Shown piece after piece: positions 55,773 to 64,000 of a DNA stretch of 64,000 bases. The translations under genes were made by a program, and so were the position numbers. The notes under the pieces were generated by a model. That model did not search any database. It was not told the origin of the DNA and saw nothing but the letters and a program-made list of their open reading frames with translations. Source of the DNA: Isoetes taiwanensis (taxonomy: Eukaryota > Streptophyta > Lycopodiopsida > Isoetales > Isoetaceae); the NCBI GenBank assembly GCA_021234155.1, contig JAJEKV010000106.1:2318221-2382220 (forward strand), written 5' to 3'. Positions within the stretch are counted from its first letter, which is position 1, and each line of letters begins with the position of its first letter.

Positions 55773-57424
55773 CTGTAGAAGAAGCATGTGAAAAAAATTT
55801 GACGTTCAATTCATAACAAGATATAATATGCAACTAGGGTTTGTTTTTGAGCAGATTTATTATGCAACTTGGGTTGGAAAGATACTTTGGGCCAAGATGC
55901 TATTTCTTAGTTATACATATGGCATCGTAACCCATCGTTTTATGCCAAGTGTATTCTCAATGTTTATAATATACATATTCGGCACATGAACCATCCCTTT
56001 GGTCGCACCTAGACTATGCATGCCAAGTTTAATACGACTCCTCATCCACGGACGTTCCCATTAGGACTAGCATTGTGTCGACCTTATTGATATTCCATTG
56101 CCAATAGTGATAGAACAATAATATTTTGTACAAAGCCCCTCAAAAACAATTTCGTGAGCAATTTTCATCTTCCTTATAATTTGGGGTTCTTAAACAAATC
56201 TTCAATTTTAAACGTTTAGTCTTAGGTAACCGCCTTCATTGGTACATTTCCGTATCTCTAGTTGGATCTCCAAAGGGAGCTGGAAAGCACCTTCTCATCG
56301 ATTTTTGAATGCGTGGGCAATAAGCTACTAGAATTAGTTTCCTTCCTTTCCCATAGATCCTTCACCTTAAGAGAACTCGGTTTTGTTCGGCTTGCATAAG
56401 ATACCGTTTGGACGAAATTCATGCCGAGGGTGGTTCCTCTTGGTTGCCCTTCTTGCTTCATGGATGATGCCCTTCCACATCCGCCAAATTTCTTTGATTC
56501 AAGGTTGTCCTTTTCCCGCATTTGCATATTCCATGCTTCCGATCCACCGGTTGATTTAGTTCTTGTGTATCTTCGACTTCAAGATCTCTCTCACCTTGAA
56601 GTTATCTCTATTCTCTCGTGAGAAGCATTATTTGGGAATCTTGGTTAACACTTCATGGCAAGAACTTGCCTGTTCACCCTCATTTTGAAGTGCCCATCAC
56701 AACAATCAAAAAGCAGCCTTCCTCAATCAAACCACAATCATTTGCGGGGTTTTCTGCAGCCGATGCTACTTGAGACTTGACTATCAACATTTGATCGATT
56801 GAAAAACGAAGTTATGCAATCTACCCCCCGCATATAGGAAGTGTTATTAACAATATCTCGATGGAATTTTTTAAGCGTTCTAAACTAACCGCAGGGCAAG
56901 GAAACTATGTTGGATGCAATTATTGATAATCCATTAACCGACCAAACCCTCTCGCTTTGTAAACAAATGTGGGACCGCTAAGCAAGTACTCCTTCAATCC
57001 CGGTCGAAGAGAATGCATGCATCTTCAACGATCTTATCTTTGCCATATCTTAGTGCACATGATTTTTGATGAAAACTTCCCGCCTGACATTACTTTGTCA
57101 GGCAAATTGTGTAGACATATGACAATTCTATGTCAACCAACAATGACAATAGATGTACGTGCATGTGAGAAATACCATGTGACATACAAAGATGCAAGGT
57201 AAGGAGCCAGCTACATTCGATGGTTTTGTCTGCATATCCAAAGCTAGGCAAGTTGCTTTAGCTGTGCAAGTTGCTTTAGCCAATAGCTAACCTATAAAAC
57301 AACAAAAAGGAAGTCACAACTATGTTGCGAGGCTAGTGCCTAGTGTTTCACATGTAGTAACATTATGGTAAAAACAAAACAAAAGTTACAATCATGATCC
57401 TTCAATGCCATTTGGTCCGCAATA
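55773..57424. other. No recognisable gene; left flank of the copia element
   Basis: Short frames only; 56258-56527 (minus) is lysine- and serine-rich without a motif. Confidence 0.35.
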
Positions 57425-57659
57425 TCACAAAAGCAAAGCAATTGAAGGAGAACAAAACTCAAAGGATGGAATTATTTGGTTGGAATAGCCCCAACCGTGG
57501 CTTCTGTGATGCTATTTATCATGGGCAAGCGGCACATCCCTTAAGGAGGATCGTGCCTCTTCATCTTGGACCTTTTGGTCTTGTCCATGTCATCACATGA
57601 CGCACGTCGAGCTGGAGAGGATGTTGTATTGAACCGCCCTGACTGACGTCTCTCCAACA
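57425..57659 (-). repeat. Copia 3' LTR (left in the window)
   Basis: It matches the right LTR through TTGAAGGAGAACAAA, GATGGAATTAT, TTGGTTGGAATAGCCCCA, CTATTTATCATGGGCAAG, GGCACATCCCTTAAGGAGG and CGTGCCTCTTCATCT. Its boundary with the internal region is clear: on the minus strand GCGAGTGGGAG (purine tract) is followed by TGTTGGAGAGACG. Confidence 0.8.
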
Positions 57660-57699
57660 CTCCCACTCGCATTACGTTCTCCAATGTCTTGAAGTCATC

Positions 57700-58118
57700 T
57701 CAATCAGTCCTAGAGAACTTCTATGCTTCTCAAATTTGTTCGGCTAGTGCTTTAGTAAATATATCAGCTACCATCTCATCTCATTCTCACAAACTTGAGT
57801 TCTAGTATTTCTTCATTGACTGTTGTCTTATGAAATGATGAAGTCCCGAATATGCTTCGTTCAGGCATGAAACTTAGGATTCTTTTGCCAAAGCAATAGA
57901 TCCTTGATTGTCACTAAAGACCACATTTGCTTCTTTGACCAATCTTCATGTAATGATTCGAGAAGCCTTCTCAACCAAATTGCTTCTCTAGCTGCATGTG
58001 TGGCTGCAATGTACTCAGCTTCTGTACTTGATAATGCCACAACACTTTGCTTCTTACTGCTCCATGAAATTGCCCCACTCGTGAGACTGAAAACATATCC
58101 TGAAGTTGATCTTCTCAA
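57700..58118 (-). pseudogene. Copia RNase H region
   Basis: An open minus-strand frame carries RRSTSGYVFSLTSGAISW, SKKQSVVALSSTEAEYIA and HAAREAIWLRRLLESL, the standard copia RNase H sequence with the catalytic Glu in STEAEY. Beyond the stop at 57861, in another frame, MVADIFTKALAEQI closes the polyprotein. RNase H removes the RNA template after reverse transcription. Confidence 0.88.
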
Positions 58119-58149
58119 GTCAACCTCACATGTAATCGCATCAGATAGC

Positions 58150-58990
58150 CTAAAAAGTATGGGCTTGTTTTCGCCTTATAACCACGTAACTCGTCATTGT
58201 TCCTTTTAAATATCGTAAAATTCGCTTCACGCATTGCCAATGTACCATCCCCGGATCATCCATGAATTGAGATACTATTCCTACGGAATAGGCTAGATCA
58301 GGACGTGTACATACCATGGCATATATAAGGCATCCCACTGCTTGACGATAAGGGATCATCTTCATATTCTCTTGCTCTTCTTCTGAACTTGGAATCTGAC
58401 TTCTAGATAGCTTCACATTAACCTCCATAGGCGTGCTCACTGGCTTGCAGTTATTCATACCAAACCGTGCCAAAATGTCTTGGAGATAGCGGCGTTGAGA
58501 CATGCATAACATTCTTCTCCCCCCTCATCTCGAGTCACTTGAATGCCAAGACAATAGTGTGAAGTTCCCTAAATCGGTCATCTCAAATTCAGCACTTAAC
58601 TTCTTCTTGAAGCTTTGAGATCCGCCAAGTTATTATTGAGCAAGATGCAATCGTCCACATATAGTGCGACAATCAATAAACCCGAAGGTTTATGGAACTT
58701 GTAAACATTTGTATCCGCTTCATTGCGCGCTCAAAGCCCAAGGATAAAGAAAATTATCAATGCGTTGATACCACATCCTTGGCGTTGCTTTTAATCCATG
58801 AGAGCTTTTGCGAACGGCATACTAAATGTTTGGCTCCCTTTTCATACCCTTTTTCGCGTTTTTATAGATTTCTTCATCTAACTGCGCCATTGAGAAAGGC
58901 GGTCTTGACATCCATTTGATGAAGCTCCGGTCAAGAGTTGCTGCTAGAGATAATAAAGCTCGAATGGACACAAGCTTAACCCGGGTGAAA
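58150..58990 (-). pseudogene. Copia reverse transcriptase
   Basis: The N-terminal motif ELHQMDVKTAFLNGA is at about 58884-58928. The palm and connection region follow in broken frames, including YVDDCILL near 58640-58665. From 58512 to 58150 an open frame gives SQRRYLQDILARFGMNNCKP, VSTPMEVNVKLS, YRQAVGCLIYAMVCTRPDL, AYSVGIVSQFMDDPG and HWQCVKRILRYLKGT. This is the usual copia order. Frameshifts near 58660 and 58800 make it inactive. Confidence 0.85.
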
Positions 58991-59589
58991 AAGTTTCATT
59001 AAAATCAACCTAAGAACTTGTGTGAAACCTCTTGCGAACTAATCCGGGCTTTAAATCTTTCAACAACCGTCAGCACAATATTTAACTTTGAACACCCATT
59101 TACAACTTACGGCATGTCTTCCAGGGAGGAAGCTCTGAAAGGGAAGTCCATGTATGATTGCGTTGAAGGGATGCAAGCTTCTGGCAGCCTTCCGCGCCAT
59201 GCTTCGCATAAGAACTCTTCATTGCGGCTTCATAAGTTCTCGGGTTGATTGATCAAAGGGATCAACTCTCGCCATCAACATGCTGTGCGTTTTGAAGATG
59301 CTTGGAGCGGCTTCTTTGGCGGTTATTATTTGACCGTATGCGACCCAGACTGGTAACATAAGGATCAATATGCAAACCCCCATACCTTGTAGCTTGTTGT
59401 GGTGAGGTATTGTTCGCCGATGGCTCCACTTGGCAGAAAACCTTGTGGAAGTTGAATTAAAAAGGATTAGCGACTTTGCAACAATGGATGTTGAGGACCA
59501 AAGTCGGGTTAAACTTTAGCGGCGTCGCGTATGCACTTCCCCACGCTTTAACTTTGCTTCAAAGATATCTTCATCGTCTTCATCATCCC

Positions 59590-60300
59590 CATGATGGTCG
59601 CATCAATACCCCGGAGGAGGTACTACCGGGCTGCCATTAAATCTTTATAGACAAGATGCTCGCGGAAAACAACATCTCTACGCTATAAAAATCGCCCATT
59701 GATGAAGATCATAGGCGGCTGCCCTTAATACCATCACCATATCCCAAAAATTGCCACTTGAGATTTAAAAATCCAACTTTCTTGGCTTTTTTCTTGAGGG
59801 AACATGTGCATATGCCAAGCACCCAAAATTCGAAAATTATTGCTATACTTGGCTTTGACCTGTCCAAAACTCATATGGAGTTCTTCCATGAACGATATGT
59901 ACTCGATTCGATATACCTTTGCTGTCATCAATGCTTCTCCCCAAAAATACTTGGCAGTCACAGATATTGCCAACATACACCTCCTTGCCTCGACTAGGGT
60001 CCGATTCATTCTCTTGCAACACCATTTTGTTGAGGGTATAAGGTTGTGCATTGTTGTTGGATTCTGCTGAAGCACAATATGAATGGAAAGCACGACATAT
60101 ACTCTCCACCGCCATCAACTGCGAAGAACTTTCAAAGGACGATTGGTCATCACTTGTACGAGGGCATGATAGTGTTTAAAGCTGATAAGTGCCTCCGATT
60201 TGCGAGCTAATAGATACACTTTCACCATACGCAGCGGTAATCATCAATGAATGTGATAAAATACTTCTTGTGACCAAGTGATTCCGGGTTGTAGAGCTCA
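59590..60300 (-). pseudogene. Copia integrase
   Basis: Minus-strand pieces read LGHKKYFITFIDDY (60281-60240, catalytic Asp), KWCCKRMNRTLVEARRCMLA (about 60030, catalytic Glu region, normally NGVVERMNRTL), AKYFWGEALMTAKVYRIEYI, TPYEFWTGQSQV, and the C-terminal SRDVVF-like RRDVVFREH near 59665-59690. Integrase inserts the DNA copy into the genome. Several frameshifts. Confidence 0.85.
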
Positions 60301-60399
60301 TAAATATCAGCGGGTGTACCAAATCTACAAGAATGCCCTCGGTCCGTGTGCGCTTTGTTGAGGAAAGGACTTCCTATAATGCTTGCCTAGCACACACAA

Positions 60400-60560
60400 G
60401 CATCACAAAAATCCACTGCGGTATGAACATTGATGGCCAATCCATCAACTAAGTGCTTCGCGATACATCTCCTTGATTGCAGCAAAATGAAGATGTCCAA
60501 GTCTACGATGCCACAAGTCTAAGGCATTGTTCTGCTGCGTCCTAACTGTGAGCATCATCT
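60400..60560 (-). pseudogene. Copia GAG-pre-integrase domain
   Basis: Minus-strand DLWHRRLGHLHFAAIKEM at 60523-60470 is the diagnostic HHCC-type segment (LWH.RLGH) before the integrase core of copia elements. Confidence 0.85.
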
Positions 60561-60639
60561 CCGGACTAGAAGTCTGGTTAATGCAGGGACAATCTTTGCA
60601 TCAATTTATACAAAGATTTCATATCGGCTTTGCTGTTGC

Positions 60640-62075
60640 CACTATCGCATGTCAGCTGCAAAGAACTTGACAACCATAGCGATTAAACGGCAATTTGTAA
60701 ACCATTCGACCCATTACCCCAACCCGATAACAAGGTCGCCCGTGATCCACGGTACAAAAGAACACCCCTCGAATCACCCTTGTATCACCCTCTGAGGGTT
60801 ACCGGATCTGTATGCTTCCCACGCCCATAATATAATGGGGGTGCATCATCTCCCAAAGAGAATTTCCTCTTGTCCCCGGATAGAACGCAAAATCACGGAA
60901 ATGTTGAAGAAGATTGTCATATGTTGAGTTGCTCGGAGTCAACCAAAAGAATCCCTTTGCTCATCCTTTTATTGCTTCTTTTCGGTTCCAGATTTTGCCT
61001 ATAAAGCCCTTTTCATCTTTCTAAGTCTTTGCCCGGTGCATGCTCCTTTGCCTTTTCCGAAGACGCAATGGACATTCACCGGTAGATGCCCCGGCTTAAT
61101 ACGTACAGTGAACAAAGCCTTTGGGCGTTTTCAGTATTAGAAGATGATTTCTTAGAGAGTCTTCCACTTTGAGATGATCTTGCCTCCATGTCGCATCGCC
61201 ATGTCCCGTTGCCATTTGCCATAATTACGCCTTACTTTTTTTGGGTCCATTTATACTCTTTCTCTACTTATAGACTTGAGACCTTTGTTTAAAACATGGC
61301 TACGGAACTTGAATCAACGTGCCTTCAGTCTCCTCTCTTCTTCTACAAACTTAATGAAGCAATGATCCGCTCCAACGAAAGTCCTTGGACAATTTGTAAA
61401 GGTAGTCACCACGTGACTATAGGGCCTAAGGAAGACTTGTGAACAAAACAGCTTTACATCCTCCTCGCCCTTTTTAATTCCGGCTAATTGGTGCAGTAGG
61501 GATGCTTAATTTATTAACATGCTCGCTAAATCATCACCCTCACTCATGGATAAAATCAAGCTGTTTTTTCAAGATCATTCTTTGATTCAGCCGCTGCGCT
61601 CAAAGATCTGCGCCCAGCGTTCCACACTTCCCACCATCCTTTGATAAATCCGCGTGATGAATATGAGCATCTCCTAAGCCAAAGCCCAATCCATGGCCAT
61701 GGCTTTTTCGATTCTTAGCATCCCACTTCAAAGAGTTCTCAGCCTTCCTAGGGCTTTTTCCTGCAGCCTTCGACTACTCCATAAAAGATCTTTCTCATAA
61801 GATGAAATCTCATCTTAATCCTGCCATGTATGGTACCACAATAAATTTTTCAATGACATACGGCTCCGCAGAAATTGTCTCCATGCTCGCTTGTAAAGAA
61901 ATTAATTTTGAGGAACCTAAGACCACTTTTTATAATCCCAATCGCCGAAACGCTTCGGCGGCGACAGTTTTTCTATGATCTCGCATCCTTCTCCGAATCC
62001 ACCTTATTGATTCTGATACCGCCTGTATTCTTAAAGATTGAGGAGAATTCGCTTGCCGCTTTAGAAGCCATCACC
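60640..62075 (-). pseudogene. Copia gag and protease region (heavily decayed)
   Basis: On the minus strand, frames between the right LTR and the GAG-pre-integrase domain contain gag-like pieces such as FGLGDAHIHHADLSKDGG, DLASMLIN and LLHQLAGIKKGEEDVKLF near 61440-61680, and a lysine-rich stretch near 61250. I could not place a CCHC knuckle or the DTGA protease motif with confidence. Order and strand support the call more than individual motifs do. Confidence 0.5.
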
Positions 62076-62086
62076 GCTCGATACCA
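62076..62086 (-). other. Copia primer-binding-site-like word
   Basis: In reverse, TGGTATCGAGC touches the right LTR. It equals the initiator-Met tRNA site TGGTATCAGAGC with one base missing. A second similar word (GGTATCAGAATC) lies about 65 bp further inside. Confidence 0.55.
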
Positions 62087-62326
62087 TCACAAAGCAAGCA
62101 AATTGAAGGAGAACAAACTCAAATGATGGAATTATCTTTGGTTGGAATAGCCCCAGCAGGTAGCTTCTGATGCACTATTTATCATGGGCAAGGGCACATC
62201 CCTTAAGGAGGTCGTGCCTCTTCATCTGAACCTTTGGTCTTGTTGTCCAGCCTATCTACATGACACGTCTCTTTGGAGAGGCAGCGTCAGTGTTGAGGTG
62301 AAACGCCCGCGACTGCTCTGAAAACG
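62087..62326 (-). repeat. Copia 5' LTR (right in the window)
   Basis: It matches the left LTR over about 240 bp with frequent small indels. Its outer (right) end has decayed: the TGTTGG start of the left LTR is not preserved. Confidence 0.7.
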
Positions 62327-64000
62327 TTTTCCCACTACTATGGCTTTTGGAAAATGCAGCTCTTGAACCTCATCTCGCTTATGCCCCTAGCAATTCCCTT
62401 AGCCAAGTTACGTCAATTCTGAAAACATCATACTTATGAGCCACAAGTATCTTTTAAATCACTTTTCATAAGACATGCTTTTCAACTTTGTAATAACTAA
62501 AGAGAGCTCATTTTCTAAAGATTTCAAACTCGCTAATAAACAAATATTTTGGCAACCTTAAAGTTCCCCTAAGCTTTTGACGACTGAAAGCACCATAAAT
62601 GGAACCACTTTGCATTTCACAATTACTTAATTAGGCAAAGTGGCCCGGCCACATCATCATCTCGTTTATATTCAATAGCTAGTGTTTGGCTTGCTTTTTA
62701 CACTTTTCCTTTTTTCTTATTTGAATTACAAATGAAAATTGAGATTTACCATGCATTTGCTCTACATCCTCCAAAACCAGCCTTCATGTAAAGAAATGCT
62801 ATTCAATAAGAAAGAAATTAATGACCTGTAATCATACCCAATGTTTATCCATGTAGCTTTGGCAGCTCCTCCGAGTATTGCAAAGATCACCCTCACTGCC
62901 TTGACTCCCAAATCACCAAGGCATGCCTGCTTGCCACCCAACTCCGTCTCTCTCTAGCATGCCACCACATAAAGAAGATCTACATGAGTGTTGAACCCAT
63001 CCATGCAATGTGCATTCCACATAAGAATAAAACAAGCGCTCACATCTTCCTTATAGGTAAAGACGAAGTGCTGTGAACCGCTACGGAGGAAATAACTGTT
63101 TGTTGAGAAGGTTTGTGCATACCACTAGCTAACTTTGTGCATCTCGCGACACTCCAATGTATACCCTTTACAAGAAATTATAAGCAATTTTCTTCTATGC
63201 TCGCCCTATGGCTTGATTGACAATTTACTTTGTTAGGGCAATTCCTAACAAGTGAATTGAGTTTCCTCGCTAAGACCCGCCATTCAGATTTCAGCAATAA
63301 TGACGGCCCCATTGCCAATAACAACCTGGTCACCATAATCTCCATCATTTGCATGCTCATTTCTCTACACCATCCTTGTATCACTAATAATTCCAATGCT
63401 TCAAATAAAAATGCACAAAGTGAACAAGATGTAACAACAGAAAGCCCAAGCATGCCATACACTGCCAAGGCCAACAATGTGCGCCTTGAAAGCCTTTCCT
63501 GGCTGTGCAAACTATAGAATGCCTTTGGGAAAGATGCTGAGTTAAGGCAGCCTCTGCGGATGTCAAGATACACTTCACAATGGATGCTCTTTCTTCACAT
63601 CTTCCCCGTACGCAAGAATATTTACCACCGGGAAGGAAATGGTAAAGAACAAAAACTATGATAAAAAATTCAAGATATTTCGTAATCTTCAAAAATATGC
63701 ATAACCGAGCTTGGCTCGCTCCAAGATTCTCGATAAATAGTAAGGTCAGCTCCCCATGTGACACGCTGTGCACTTGAACAAGATTTATATCAGGACATAA
63801 TTTCTTTGCTTCATCTCCGCATTGGTTCGATTAGAGCTTCACATGCATAAGAAGTTTGTTTGGCATAGAAATCCTCAAAACATCTAATCATGAAGCTATC
63901 CACGCGCATAATTTAAAAAGGCAAACCGCTAGGTCTAGGCAGATGGCATCAAAAGTCCAGAGTATGAGCAATACGTAACTGAACGAAGCACAATTGAGTG
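62327..64000. other. No recognisable gene to the end of the window
   Basis: Frames on both strands overlap at 63178-63773, but none shows a domain, signal or known motif. Flanks of the copia element show no target duplication. Confidence 0.35.

Larger units (their letters stand above)
57425..62326 (-). mobile_element. Ty1/copia retrotransposon, nearly full length, decayed
   Basis: Two direct repeats of about 235-240 bp bound an internal region. Read on the minus strand, it has a primer-binding-site-like word beside the right repeat, then gag, GAG-pre-integrase, integrase, reverse transcriptase, RNase H and a purine tract beside the left repeat. That order (integrase before RT) defines copia. 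All domains contain stops and frameshifts. No target duplication was found. Confidence 0.88.

Overview
This window is nuclear DNA of a land plant, moderately AT-rich and dominated by broken transposable elements. It holds one gene that reads as intact, a five-exon STAY-GREEN-type (magnesium dechelatase) gene on the minus strand at 39964-41147. Evidence for a plant includes the chlorophyll-breakdown gene with a plastid-type leader, short GT-AG introns, relics of a CYP78A P450 and of a nuclear-encoded organellar intron maturase, and plant-style Ty1/copia, Ty3/gypsy, CACTA and LINE elements. The mixture of L1-type LINEs with two LINEs that have microsatellite tails and a C-terminal zinc box suggests a large-genome fern, lycophyte or gymnosperm rather than a compact angiosperm. 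That assignment is inference.

Left part (1-15471). A minus-strand L1-type LINE (LINE-A) covers about 1-6250. It is interrupted by a complete non-autonomous LTR retrotransposon (1751-5271) with two LTRs, a primer-binding-site-like sequence, a polypurine tract and a 5-bp target duplication (GAGGG). A minus-strand Ty3/gypsy element (about 8700-15471) follows. Its gag is split by a plus-strand LINE (LINE-B, about 10810-14922) that has an intact coiled-coil ORF1, a frameshifted ORF2 and a tRNA-like A box and B box at its 5' end.

Middle part (15472-38240). After several kb without recognisable genes there is a relic of a histone H3-fold gene with an extremely long charged N-terminal region (22706-23877). 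It has its own TATA box and telo-box and is flanked on both sides by small hairpin repeats. A 600-bp tandem duplication lies at 25.3-26.6 kb. A GC-rich minus-strand LINE (LINE-C, 29855-38172) is split by a 4.9-kb CACTA element (31162-36034, 3-bp target duplication TCA).

Right part (38240-64000). This part begins with a 490-bp fold-back element, followed by the STAY-GREEN-type gene, a Tourist-like MITE with a TAA duplication, an nMAT-type maturase relic, a CYP78A relic, clusters of small repeats (including a possible tRNA-derived SINE and a dispersed hairpin repeat), a PPR-like fragment, and a decayed but nearly full-length minus-strand Ty1/copia element (57425-62326) with both LTRs.

I found no rRNA gene, convincing tRNA gene, CRISPR array or bacterial-type operon. 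The host genes do not form a pathway together; most of the structure is nested transposition. I did no database search. Family assignments rest on motifs read directly and on remembered family patterns.
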